Shown: positions 43,649 to 51,670 of the stretch, piece by piece
Layout: each line of letters begins with the position of its first letter
Numbering within the stretch: position 1 is the stretch's first letter
Source of the DNA: Akkermansia biwaensis
GTDB lineage: Bacteria > Verrucomicrobiota > Verrucomicrobiia > Verrucomicrobiales > Akkermansiaceae
Direction of reading: 5' to 3'
Assembly: GCF_026072915.1 (NCBI RefSeq)
Contig: NZ_AP025943.1
Span: 372,001-436,000 of the forward strand
DNA: 64,000 bases
Translations under genes and position numbers: made by a program
The notes under the pieces: model-generated
Database searches by the model: none
What the model was told of the DNA's origin: nothing
What the model saw: the letters and a program-made list of their open reading frames with translations, nothing else

Positions 43649-44569
43649 TTATTTCTTCTTTCCCGGCTCATCCCGTATTTCTCCCCTCATGCCAAATTTG
43701 ATATCTACCGGAATTTTTACTAGTTTCCGGAAGGCCCTGTAAACCGGCCGGATCCTGAGTTTTTTCCCGTCTCCAGGGTCCTTAAAAAAGTACGTGGCAT
43801 CCGCTCTACAGGAAGATTCCACTGGAGAATAGGACATTCCCCCAGTCATGGTTTCCAGGACTTCATTCTTGTCATTCAAGATTTGAAATGCAGAAAGCTC
43901 AATGGGAGCGTCTGCCTCCAGGCCAATCTCCGCTTTGACCATTTTTTTGCCCTCATACTCAATTTTTTTATATTCTTTCAGAACAATTCTTGAGGAAGAA
44001 GCCGTCCGGGCTGTCACCACATCTTCACTTGCCTCCCCTTCCCCGCCGTTGCTGCCGGGTACGTCAATGTAAACTTCCGTTCCTTTCTCCGCAGGCAGTT
44101 CATAAACGTCTCCCTTCACCAGCCGGGCAAGAGGCACCCGCAGCGTTCCTTTCAAACGCAGCCAGGAGGCATCCGGGCCGGGCGCTTCTCCGGCAGTCCC
44201 GGAAATGCGTAAATACACCATGCCATCCACCGCATTCTGAATCGGTGCTGACAAACGGATTTCCGCCGGTGCCAGTTTTCGTCCGGAAGAGTCCGTTACA
44301 TCCAGATACTGCAACCCGGTGTCGGCATATTGCCCAAAACATCGTAGTTCACTGACACTCAAAACTATGGAGAATTTCAACTTGAGAGCGCTTTCTTCCC
44401 AAACGCCGTTCCGGCACGTCCGATCGCTACCCCACCCAACATTGTCCATTCCAACGCCCACTCCATTTTCCACCGCCGCTCCGCTTCCTGTCTGAACCGC
44501 CACCCATGAGACGGCCACCGCCGCCAGGACAAGCCAGTTATTTATCATGCCGTGCTTTCTCATCTCCAT
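43649..44569 (-). CDS. Array unit 4, family A secreted protein
   Basis: Up to 306 residues; starts at 44569, 44563 or 44548 are possible, all retaining the signal peptide core NNWLVLAAVAVSWVAVQ. Its 5' end overlaps the B4 gene by 11 to 32 bp. A-family blocks: SSGRKLAPAEIRLS, SWLRLKGTLRVPLARL, VYELPAEKGTEVYIDVPG, IELSAFQILNDKNEVLE and KIPVDIKFGMRGEIRDEPGK. Mature N-terminus carries a Gly/Val-rich repeat (GVGVGMDNVGWGSD). Confidence 0.77.
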   Translation of the reverse strand: MEMRKHGMINNWLVLAAVAVSWVAVQTGSGAAVENGVGVGMDNVGWGSDRTCRNGVWEESALKLKFSIVLSVSELRCFGQYADTGLQYLDVTDSSGRKLAPAEIRLSAPIQNAVDGMVYLRISGTAGEAPGPDASWLRLKGTLRVPLARLVKGDVYELPAEKGTEVYIDVPGSNGGEGEASEDVVTARTASSSRIVLKEYKKIEYEGKKMVKAEIGLEADAPIELSAFQILNDKNEVLETMTGGMSYSPVESSCRADATYFFKDPGDGKKLRIRPVYRAFRKLVKIPVDIKFGMRGEIRDEPGKKK

Positions 44570-45464
44570 TCTCTTCCTGTTGAATATTCCGGTTTTCCAT
44601 GACTCCGAACAGGCCGAACCGAGCCTGTACCGGAACCATGATTTCTTTCAATTCGTCCGCATATTTGACGGCTACCTTCCATTCCCCCTCTTTGATGTCC
44701 TCCTCCCGGAAGTTCATGATCCAGCAGTATTTCCTGCCGGGATGGTCCACTTCCCCGGGAACATATTCCGACGGTCCATCCACGGGCAGCACGGCTCCAT
44801 CTTCGGATTCCACGTTAGCTCCCAAAAAACCTATCTTTGACGGTGCGAACAGGCGAAGCGATACAAACCCTTGGCTCCCGATGACCTTATAGGGAACCAC
44901 CTCCAATACGGCATCCACATCCCCACCATCCGAACCGGCGTTCCGGAGCACCAGGGGAACAGAACTCCCCTCCTCCATTTTCAGGGAAACGCTTTCCGAC
45001 ATGAAAGAAGCCCGGCAGATGAAAAAGGGTATCTTTCCACTCACCTCCATCCATTTCGCGTCTGCCGACGGCAGCCAGGACTCCGTGGACAAAGTAATCG
45101 TCTTCCCCTTTTCCAGCCCCTCCAGCAACGAGGGTGAGTCATCATAACAACACTCCATGCCGGGGCAGGAAGAACCTTCCGAGTCCGCCAGCTTTAATCC
45201 TCCTTCACCGACTCCGCAGCAGGCAATTTTCCAACCGGACTCTTCTGCGGCCTTCATCGTGACTTTCAACTCAAGATCAAGCTGCCGCTTCTTTGAAGGA
45301 TCTCCCATCCGTACAGATTGTGTGGACCAGTTGTAAGGGGAAACGGTGATGACAGGTTCTTCAGGTATTTCCCCGGCAAAAGAGGAAGAGCAAAGGGCCA
45401 TCCCCCAAACAGCCGGGCAGAATAAAAAACGGCAAAACATAAAATAGTTAAACGTTAGTCTCAT
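44538..45464 (-). CDS. Array unit 4, family B secreted protein
   Basis: A 308-residue protein (ATG at 45440 is an alternative) with signal peptide FCRFLFCPAVWGMALCSSSFA. B-family blocks: SPYNWSTQSVRM at the mature start, WKIACCGVGEGGLKLADS, GSSCPGMECCYD, TESWLPSADAKWMEVSGKIP, SVPLVLRNAGSDGGDVDAVL and IMVPVQARFGLFGVMEN. Its 3' end overlaps the A4 start. The charged C-terminal tail (EENGDEKARHDK) is longer than in other B proteins. Confidence 0.77.
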   Translation of the reverse strand: MRLTFNYFMFCRFLFCPAVWGMALCSSSFAGEIPEEPVITVSPYNWSTQSVRMGDPSKKRQLDLELKVTMKAAEESGWKIACCGVGEGGLKLADSEGSSCPGMECCYDDSPSLLEGLEKGKTITLSTESWLPSADAKWMEVSGKIPFFICRASFMSESVSLKMEEGSSVPLVLRNAGSDGGDVDAVLEVVPYKVIGSQGFVSLRLFAPSKIGFLGANVESEDGAVLPVDGPSEYVPGEVDHPGRKYCWIMNFREEDIKEGEWKVAVKYADELKEIMVPVQARFGLFGVMENRNIQQEENGDEKARHDK

Positions 45465-45543
45465 TCCAATAAATATATTATTTACTCACAATCATCAACA
45501 TGAATAATTTCCCAAAAAATCAGTACCGGGTGCGGTGCAACAA

Positions 45544-46500
45544 TCAACGGAGGAGGGCGCCCTTCCCTTTTTCCGGTTCCTCCCGGATTTCCCCCCTCAT
45601 GCCAAATTTAATATCCACCGGAACGGTGACCGTCTTCTGCCGCACTCTGTAAAGCAGCCTGATCCTGAGCTTCCGGATATATTCCGGTGCTTCAAATTCA
45701 AGCACTCTCTTCGAATAGGAAGAGAGAAAAAAGCCTCCTGCCCAGCCTTCCCACCATCGGCACGTAGTTTCCAGAACTTCATTCCTGTCATTTAATATCT
45801 GGAACTCAGCCAGTTCAAAAAGAGACTCCAAATCCAACGAAATTTTCACCTGAGCCATCTTTTTCCCCTCCTTTTCAAAAGTCTCGCACTCATGGAGGGA
45901 AAGCTTTCCCGCAGAATCATCTTCACCTACGACAATGTCGCCATTTCCCGCCTCTTCCTCCGTATTCCCGCGAGGCAGCAGAACATCCATCTGCGCCCCC
46001 GGCTGAAAGGCCAGTTCATAAACCGGACTTTCCTGAAGCCGCGCCAGGGGTATCTTCAATTCCCCTTTCAAACGCAGCCAGGAGATATCCGGCTCCGGGC
46101 CCTCCTTCAAAGTTCCGGTAATGGACGTATAAGTAATTCCTTTTTTCTGTTGTTGAAATAATTGTTCCACATCGAACGTAACCGGAGCCACCTTCCTGCC
46201 GGAGGAATCAAGGAGATCTAAAACCTGTTTTCCGCCATTGGCATTTTCCGGAAAGCACAACGGTTCCCTGACACTCAGCATGAGTGATATTATCAACTCC
46301 GAATCCGTTTCTTTAAAATCCCCCAGATCTTCTTCACCGCTGCTGTACCACATCAGATGGGGCTCCCAACCGACATGGCCCACTCCAACTTTCACGGGAT
46401 TTTCCTCCGCGGCATTGCCGCCATTCATCAAGGCACCCCATGCCATGGAAACGGTACACAGAAAAATCCGGCCACTCCTCATCATCTCATGCTCCTTCAT
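45544..46500 (-). CDS. Array unit 3, family A secreted protein
   Basis: A 318-residue protein, the longest A member; signal peptide RSGRIFLCTVSMAWGALMNG. A-family blocks: SSGRKVAPVTFDVEQLFQQQ, SWLRLKGELKIPLARLQES, VYELAFQPGAQMDVLLPRG, FELAEFQILNDRNEVLE and TVPVDIKFGMRGEIREEPEK. It starts 1 bp after the B3 stop. The following spacer to unit 4 is only 79 bp, the shortest in the array. Confidence 0.77.
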   Translation of the reverse strand: MKEHEMMRSGRIFLCTVSMAWGALMNGGNAAEENPVKVGVGHVGWEPHLMWYSSGEEDLGDFKETDSELIISLMLSVREPLCFPENANGGKQVLDLLDSSGRKVAPVTFDVEQLFQQQKKGITYTSITGTLKEGPEPDISWLRLKGELKIPLARLQESPVYELAFQPGAQMDVLLPRGNTEEEAGNGDIVVGEDDSAGKLSLHECETFEKEGKKMAQVKISLDLESLFELAEFQILNDRNEVLETTCRWWEGWAGGFFLSSYSKRVLEFEAPEYIRKLRIRLLYRVRQKTVTVPVDIKFGMRGEIREEPEKGKGALLR

Positions 46501-46501
46501 C

Positions 46502-47365
46502 TCAATTCCTTCCCGGTTGAACCTTTTCCTTCGCCACCGTGCCGAACAAGCCGCTGCGCCCCTGCACGGGGATCACGGCTTCCTTCAAGCTGACCAGATA
46601 TTTGACGGCCACAATCACTTCTTCATCCAGCCTGCCGTCCAGAGCCAGAAACTGGTACCACGAATATTTCCGTCCGGAATTTCTTTCTTTTTCCCCGCCG
46701 AACTTTCCCAGAATCGCTGTCCCGTCCGCTCTTTGCACCTTAAAATCCAGAAATCCCACCGGCATTTCGGAGCTCATGCTGATGGAGAACCCGCGAATGC
46801 CCTTTCTAGAGGGACTCGGTGTATTGAAACCCACTTTCAGCACAACATTCACATCCCCACCATCCAGGGCGGCGCCCTTGAGTACCAGGGGTGCTGAAAA
46901 ATCATTGACCAGCTTCAGCACAACATCTTCCGACAAGGAAGAATCACGGGAAACGACACAAGGCAAGTTTCCCTTTACCTCCATCCACTTCGCTTCCGCC
47001 GACGGCAGCCACGACTCCGTTGACAGAAGGATTCTTTCATTCCTGATGCGGCATCCGGAAGAGAAAAAAACGGAATAATCGCTCTTCATGCCGGAGCAGG
47101 AGGAACCCCTTGAATCCACCACAGTCACACCGGTCCCTCCTTCCCGGAAATAGGCGATTTTCCAATCGGATTCCTCCTTGATCTTCAGGCCTATTTGAAG
47201 TTCCCGCTTCAAGGGAAAATCCCCGGATTCGGCAGGCCTTGTCGACCATTTGTACAGCGAAGCGGAAAAAGCCGGATTTTCGGTTCCTTTCTCCCCATAG
47301 GAAGGGAAAGCAAGCAAAAAACAGCAAACGGCTGCCACCCGGGGCAGATGAAAATACTGTATCAT
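46502..47365 (-). CDS. Array unit 3, family B secreted protein
   Basis: About 287 residues from the ATG at 47365; a GTG three codons earlier is possible. The signal peptide is LPRVAAVCCFLLAFPSYG. B-family blocks: SLYKWSTRPAESG at the mature N-terminus, WKIAYFREGGTGVTVVDS, GSSCSGMKSDYS, TESWLPSAEAKWMEVKGNLP, SAPLVLKGAALDGGDVNVVL and IPVQGRSGLFGTVAKEK. A 429-bp non-coding stretch precedes it, larger than other leaders. Confidence 0.77.
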   Translation of the reverse strand: MIQYFHLPRVAAVCCFLLAFPSYGEKGTENPAFSASLYKWSTRPAESGDFPLKRELQIGLKIKEESDWKIAYFREGGTGVTVVDSRGSSCSGMKSDYSVFFSSGCRIRNERILLSTESWLPSAEAKWMEVKGNLPCVVSRDSSLSEDVVLKLVNDFSAPLVLKGAALDGGDVNVVLKVGFNTPSPSRKGIRGFSISMSSEMPVGFLDFKVQRADGTAILGKFGGEKERNSGRKYSWYQFLALDGRLDEEVIVAVKYLVSLKEAVIPVQGRSGLFGTVAKEKVQPGRN

Positions 47366-47794
47366 CTCATTCACAGGTAGTTTGTTATTTCACACAAGTA
47401 ACATTTTTATTTTCTGAATCAACTTTTAAAATACACCTTTGCCGGGAAAACGTAAACATCCCGCCAAAGACGAGAATCATGCCCGGCGGCAACGGGAAAA
47501 TGCTTCCACGACATTCCCGGAAAGAAGACGGATTCCGCACTTTCGCGAATTCCCGGCAGTTTCGCGCTGCATACAACCGTACCACGAAACGGATACGGCA
47601 GACTTTCCGGAAGCCGGTTTTTCAACGATGGAACAACAAAGGCCATCCTGCAACACACATCCGGACGGAAATGGGAAATGTCAGGTCATGAAAAGACTGC
47701 GGAAGGACATAACCACCCGCGAATCCATGTCCCTATACCAATGCCCATCCCAGCAACTTCCCAAAATTGCCGTATCTTCACTCCCAAACACGCA
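47366..47794 (-). other. Longest non-coding spacer in the array
   Basis: Separates units 2 and 3. Reading both strands I find no open frame resembling either paralogue family and no clear terminator. The part next to unit 3 is AT-rich (47375-47440) and could hold a promoter. It may be the site of a lost gene or an internal transcription start. Confidence 0.4.
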
Positions 47795-48721
47795 TTACCG
47801 GCGCCCCCCGCCCTTTCCTTTTTCCGGCTCCTCCGGTATCTCACCCCTCATGCCTATTTTGGCATCCACGGGAACGGCCACGGATTCCACAGGAACCCTG
47901 TACACCATTCTTATTCTCATTTTCGAGAAGTCTTTCGGAGCCTCAAACCGGAGAGATCTTGTCCACTTCCTTGAATCTCCCGACCTTCCGGAAGAACTGC
48001 CCCTCAAGTCGGTTTTCAAAACGGCATCTTTGGCATCCAGAACCTGGAATCCTTCCAGCTCAAAAGGAGAATCCGTCTTCAGCCCGATCTCTGCCGTAAC
48101 CGTTTTCTTGCCCTTCTTTTCAACCACCTCATATTCATCAAGAAAAAGCCTTCCCGTAGAGGGATCTCCTGCCACTACGATATCTTCGGGAGCGGCAGTT
48201 TTATCATCCGTCTCCCTGGGCAGCGGAACATGCATTTCCGTTCCCCTTTTTGGAACGAGTTCATAAACAGGCCCCGTCACCAGCCGAGCGACGGGAACCT
48301 TCAGCATTCCCTTCAGCCGGAGCCATGCCACATCCGGAAGAGGCAATTCCCCAACTTTCCCGAACACGCATGCATATGCTTCTCCATCATCACCCTGCTG
48401 ATACAGATAGCCCAGATTGAATTCCACAGGGGCCAGCTTTCTTCCGGAGGAATCCGTCATTTCCAGATATTGAATGGAATCGAAATTCCTTTGGAAAGAC
48501 AAATGGGGCTTGATATCCAGCCTTATCTCAAAAACCAGTTGCAAGGGACCTTCCTCCAACTGCCCGTTCATCCATGATTCCTCGCTTCCCACCTTCACGG
48601 AGATAAATCTGGCCTTTACGGGTTTCTCCGCCGCCTCTTCCCCCCATGCCTCCGTGCCCATGGCAACGGCAGCGCCCAGAACAAGCAGCATGTTTACCGC
48701 ACTTTTCCTATTCATGGCCAT
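47795..48721 (-). CDS. Array unit 2, family A secreted protein
   Basis: Up to 308 residues (starts at 48721 or 48715), overlapping the B2 stop by 14 or 8 bp. Signal peptide NMLLVLGAAVAMGTEAWG. A-family blocks: SSGRKLAPVEFNLGYLYQQ, AWLRLKGMLKVPVARLVTG, VYELVPKRGTEMHVPLP, PFELEGFQVLDAKDAVLK and VAVPVDAKIGMRGEIPEEPE, ending in a basic GKGGGRR. No enzymatic signature. Confidence 0.77.
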   Translation of the reverse strand: MAMNRKSAVNMLLVLGAAVAMGTEAWGEEAAEKPVKARFISVKVGSEESWMNGQLEEGPLQLVFEIRLDIKPHLSFQRNFDSIQYLEMTDSSGRKLAPVEFNLGYLYQQGDDGEAYACVFGKVGELPLPDVAWLRLKGMLKVPVARLVTGPVYELVPKRGTEMHVPLPRETDDKTAAPEDIVVAGDPSTGRLFLDEYEVVEKKGKKTVTAEIGLKTDSPFELEGFQVLDAKDAVLKTDLRGSSSGRSGDSRKWTRSLRFEAPKDFSKMRIRMVYRVPVESVAVPVDAKIGMRGEIPEEPEKGKGGGRR

Positions 48722-49598
48722 TTCCCTCTTTCTTCATTTCCATCTTCTCCATCTGCCCGAACAGGCCGCTTCTGATATCAACCGAAGCCATGATCCTCTT
48801 CAAATTCACCGCATGCCTGACAGTTACGGACAGTTCATTGCCTTCTATTCCCTCCACAGACAAATATCGATTCCATTCATACTTGTCTTCAGCCGTTCCA
48901 AATCCTCTCCCGGAGGTTCTAACCGATAACACAGTACCATCAGCCGCCTTCAATTCAAAATCCAGAAAACCTATCTTTTCAGATGAAGTCAGCTGGAGTA
49001 CCAGCCAACTGCCGGAGTTTTCCTCTTTCCCGGCCTGATAATTTTCCACCTCCAGCACAGCTTCCACATCATTGCCGCCTTTCCCTCCTTCCTGTTCCAT
49101 TCCGGCGTTCTTTAGCACCACAGGAATGGAAAATCCCTTCTCCAGCTTGATTTTCACGCTTTCCGAATCAGCCGTGGCACAAGACACCACGCAGGGAATG
49201 TCGCCTTTCACTTCCGTCCACACAGCATCCGGGGAAGGAAGCCAGGAATCCGCAGTTACGTAAACAATGCCATCTCTCCTGTCCCTTTCCGGCTCATGGG
49301 AAGCGTAATACCTGCATTCCATCCCGGAACAGGAGGATCCGGTGGAATCCTTCAGGCTCAATTCATGTTCTTTATCTTCACAATAGATTACCTTCCAGGG
49401 AGAATTTCCGGCGACCTTCATTTCCAGCTGGAATTCCCTGCTCTCCACAGGAGGCGTCTGCCGAAAAGACGTGTTCGTGGACCATTGATAAAGGGAGACG
49501 TCAACGGACGGTTCCGGAACGGATTCTTTTCCAGAAGAAAAACACGGTGTTATCAGGCCGCAGGCGAAGGCGGCAAGGAATAAAAAACGGTACAACAT
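48708..49598 (-). CDS. Array unit 2, family B secreted protein
   Basis: A 296-residue protein with signal peptide RFLFLAAFACGLITPCFSS. B-family blocks: SLYQWSTNTSFRQTPP at the mature start, WKVIYCEDKEHELSLKDS, GSSCSGMECRYYAS, ADSWLPSPDAVWTEVKGDIP, SIPVVLKNAGMEQEGG, VRHAVNLKRI and VDIRSGLFGQMEK. Its VPEP near the N-terminus is not a sorting signal because it is not C-terminal. Overlaps the A2 start. Confidence 0.77.
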   Translation of the reverse strand: MLYRFLFLAAFACGLITPCFSSGKESVPEPSVDVSLYQWSTNTSFRQTPPVESREFQLEMKVAGNSPWKVIYCEDKEHELSLKDSTGSSCSGMECRYYASHEPERDRRDGIVYVTADSWLPSPDAVWTEVKGDIPCVVSCATADSESVKIKLEKGFSIPVVLKNAGMEQEGGKGGNDVEAVLEVENYQAGKEENSGSWLVLQLTSSEKIGFLDFELKAADGTVLSVRTSGRGFGTAEDKYEWNRYLSVEGIEGNELSVTVRHAVNLKRIMASVDIRSGLFGQMEKMEMKKEGNGHE

Positions 49599-49709
49599 AA
49601 CAGGAAGGGTACGAGGGAATTTTCACCATACCAGCCCCCCTCCCGGAAACAAGGTCAAAACGCAGTTCCGGCTTCCAAAAATCCAGATCATTCCCCTCAT
49701 GCGGAGTTC

Positions 49710-50627
49710 CTATCCATTCCGCCTTTCCTCTCGCTTCTCCGGTTCCTTCCGGATTTCCCCGCCCATGCCCAGCTTGACGTCCACAGGGACGGATACATGT
49801 TCCGGCTCTCCTCTGTAACGCAACCGTATCCCAATGTTCTCCATCTCTTTGGCAACAGAAAATTCCAACGCGGTTTCCCATATTATTGAATTATCATTTC
49901 CGGATGAAGAATAACTGTCCATGCCGGCGGACAGCAATTTGCCTTTTTCGTCAAGCAACTGGAATTCATCCAGATAAAAGGGAGTATCCACGTCCAGGCA
50001 AACCGTTACGGAAAAGGTCTTTTTCCCATCCTTCCTCGTCCACGTAAAATCCTTGAAATAAAGCATCCCCATCGGCCTGTCGTCGGACGCCACCACATCC
50101 TCCAACTTCCCCGTATTCCCTTTTTCATTCCCCGGCAAGGGAATAAGGACGGACGCCCCCTTCCGCAGGGGGAGTACATAAACAGGGCTATCCATGATGA
50201 GCGCCACGGGGACCCTCAGCAATCCCTTCAACCGCACCCACTCCGCCCCGGGAGAAGGAAGAGATGGAGCAAAGCCTTCAATCTCCATATAAGAGATTCC
50301 CCTGTCACGGCTTTGATCCATCCTTCCCAAGTCAAACCTCACCGGAGACAATTCCCGGCCTGTGGAATCCACGGCCTCCATGAATTGCCGCTCCGCATTC
50401 GAAGGATTCCAGAATCCCCAGCGGTCAGGGATAAAAAGAACGGCACGGCACCTCCATTCCAATGGGCTCTTCTCTCCGTCAAACCACATGTCACGTTCCA
50501 GTCCTACTTGCGTAAATGACACCCCCACTTCTGAGGGAACATCCTTTCCACCCTCGCTGGAGAATGCCGCTCCGGAAAACAGAAGAAAGATTCCCGCGCC
50601 GTGTCCTATGGACTGCATCATCTTCAT
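49710..50627 (-). CDS. Array unit 1, family A secreted protein
   Basis: A 305-residue protein, signal peptide SIGHGAGIFLLFSGAAFSS. A-family blocks: STGRELSPVRFDLGRMDQS, EWVRLKGLLRVPVALIMDS, VYVLPLRKGASVLIPLPG, PFYLDEFQLLDEKGKLLS and VSVPVDVKLGMGGEIRKEPE with a charged end. It starts 1 bp after the B1 stop. The Trp-rich stretch FIPDRWGFWNPSNAERQF is specific to this copy. Confidence 0.77.
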   Translation of the reverse strand: MKMMQSIGHGAGIFLLFSGAAFSSEGGKDVPSEVGVSFTQVGLERDMWFDGEKSPLEWRCRAVLFIPDRWGFWNPSNAERQFMEAVDSTGRELSPVRFDLGRMDQSRDRGISYMEIEGFAPSLPSPGAEWVRLKGLLRVPVALIMDSPVYVLPLRKGASVLIPLPGNEKGNTGKLEDVVASDDRPMGMLYFKDFTWTRKDGKKTFSVTVCLDVDTPFYLDEFQLLDEKGKLLSAGMDSYSSSGNDNSIIWETALEFSVAKEMENIGIRLRYRGEPEHVSVPVDVKLGMGGEIRKEPEKREERRNG

Positions 50628-50628
50628 A

Positions 50629-51486
50629 TCATTCGCCCTTTTGAGAATCCTGCACCAGTCCGGACATGCCGAATTTAATTTCCACAGGCATATCCACCCA
50701 TTCCAGCCCGGTCATGTAATTCACGGCAACATGAACTTTCCCTTTCTCATCCGGATTCAATAAATAAGACCAGAACCATGAATATTCCCCGGATGAGCTG
50801 CTACGGCTGAATAAATCTTCTTTCGCCGGAAAAGGAGCGCCTTCCGGCGTCGTCAGCTCCAGGCGCAGAATCCCCATATACCGGGAAGATTTCAACTTCA
50901 TCTCCATCCTGAGCCCCCCTGAATCCCTGTCCCGGACAAATGACATCTCCAGGGAGCCCCGTCCATCCTTTTCGCTTCCGGCCTCCTCAAGAACGGCTCC
51001 TTTCAGAAGCAAAGGCTTCTTCTGGTCTTTCTGCCCCACGGTGAAGGAAAGGCCTTCGGACAAGGCCTCCTCCTTTCCGATAATGCACGGAATTTTCCCT
51101 TTCAGTTCCACCCATGCCGCCCCAGCTGCAGGAAGCCAGTCCCTGCATTCCATTTCCAGTACCGGATGTTCCAGGTCCTCCATGAACAGGGATTCTTCGC
51201 AACAAAGGACGCCGAAACGGCCGCCCGTGGAATCATGCACAGCCAGACGGGCATCTTTCTCATTGCAGTACACCATCCTCCACAAGGCGGGCTTCATGAT
51301 TTTCAAATCCACATGAAACGTCTTTTCCGGATTTTTGACACCGGGCTGCCACCATGTTCTGGCATAGGCTGAACACAGAGATGCGGAAAGAGTTTCCTTC
51401 TCCGGGACATCCCCGCTCCGGGAAAGGTGGACGGCCAACGGACACAAGGCGCATACAGTCAGGAACTTCACAAAACAATTTTTCAT
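50629..51486 (-). CDS. Array unit 1, family B secreted protein
   Basis: A 285-residue protein, first gene of the array. Signal peptide KFLTVCALCPLAVHLSRSG. B-family blocks are recognisable but diverged: LWRMVYCNEKDARLAVHDS, a relocated Cys pair GVLCCEES, RDWLPAAGAAWVELKGKIP, KKPLLLKGAVLEEAGSE, MGILRLELTTPEGAPFP and VDMPVEIKFGMSGLVQDS. The array promoter presumably lies in the roughly 120 bp before the TPR gene terminator; I could not fix it. Confidence 0.76.
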   Translation of the reverse strand: MKNCFVKFLTVCALCPLAVHLSRSGDVPEKETLSASLCSAYARTWWQPGVKNPEKTFHVDLKIMKPALWRMVYCNEKDARLAVHDSTGGRFGVLCCEESLFMEDLEHPVLEMECRDWLPAAGAAWVELKGKIPCIIGKEEALSEGLSFTVGQKDQKKPLLLKGAVLEEAGSEKDGRGSLEMSFVRDRDSGGLRMEMKLKSSRYMGILRLELTTPEGAPFPAKEDLFSRSSSSGEYSWFWSYLLNPDEKGKVHVAVNYMTGLEWVDMPVEIKFGMSGLVQDSQKGE

Positions 51487-51607
51487 GAATGATTAACGCT
51501 AACATTTCCCGTTCAAGGGGCAAGAGAAAAAATCAGCATTCCGGAGGCATTGAAAACTGCCGGACCTTTTTTTCGCCGTTTCCTGCGGCATTCACCCCCT
51601 GCCTCCA

Positions 51608-51645
51608 TAAAAAACGGGATACCCCGTCAAAGGGATATCCCGTTT
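51608..51645 (-). terminator. Rho-independent terminator of the TPR gene
   Basis: A 14-bp stem (51632-51645 with 51612-51625, one G-U pair), 6-nt loop, then a U-run on the minus strand. It isolates the paralogue array from the TPR gene upstream. Confidence 0.88.
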
Positions 51646-51670
51646 CCATCTGAACTGCGGCAGGCAGCCG

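Larger units (their letters stand above)
39852..51486 (-). other. Array of six two-gene (B-A) units encoding secreted paralogues
   Basis: Twelve consecutive minus-strand genes alternate strictly between family B (first in each unit) and family A (second). Within a unit the genes abut or overlap (gaps of 1 or 13 bp, overlaps of 14 and 32 bp); units are separated by 79 to 420 bp. Both families have signal peptides, a W[LM]xxKG-type strand in the middle and a C-terminal VPV[DQ]-G[ML]xG element, so A and B are probably ancient duplicates. I do not recognise either family. Units are numbered 1 (51486) to 6 (39852) in transcription order. Confidence 0.85.

Noticed and set aside
48708-49598. PEP-CTERM signal in the B2 protein because of its VPEP
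   Set aside because: The motif is at the mature N-terminus and is not followed by a C-terminal hydrophobic segment and Arg cluster.
39852-51486. CRISPR array or short tandem repeat as explanation for the repetitive block
   Set aside because: The repetition is at gene level with diverged DNA; no short direct repeats with unique spacers were seen.
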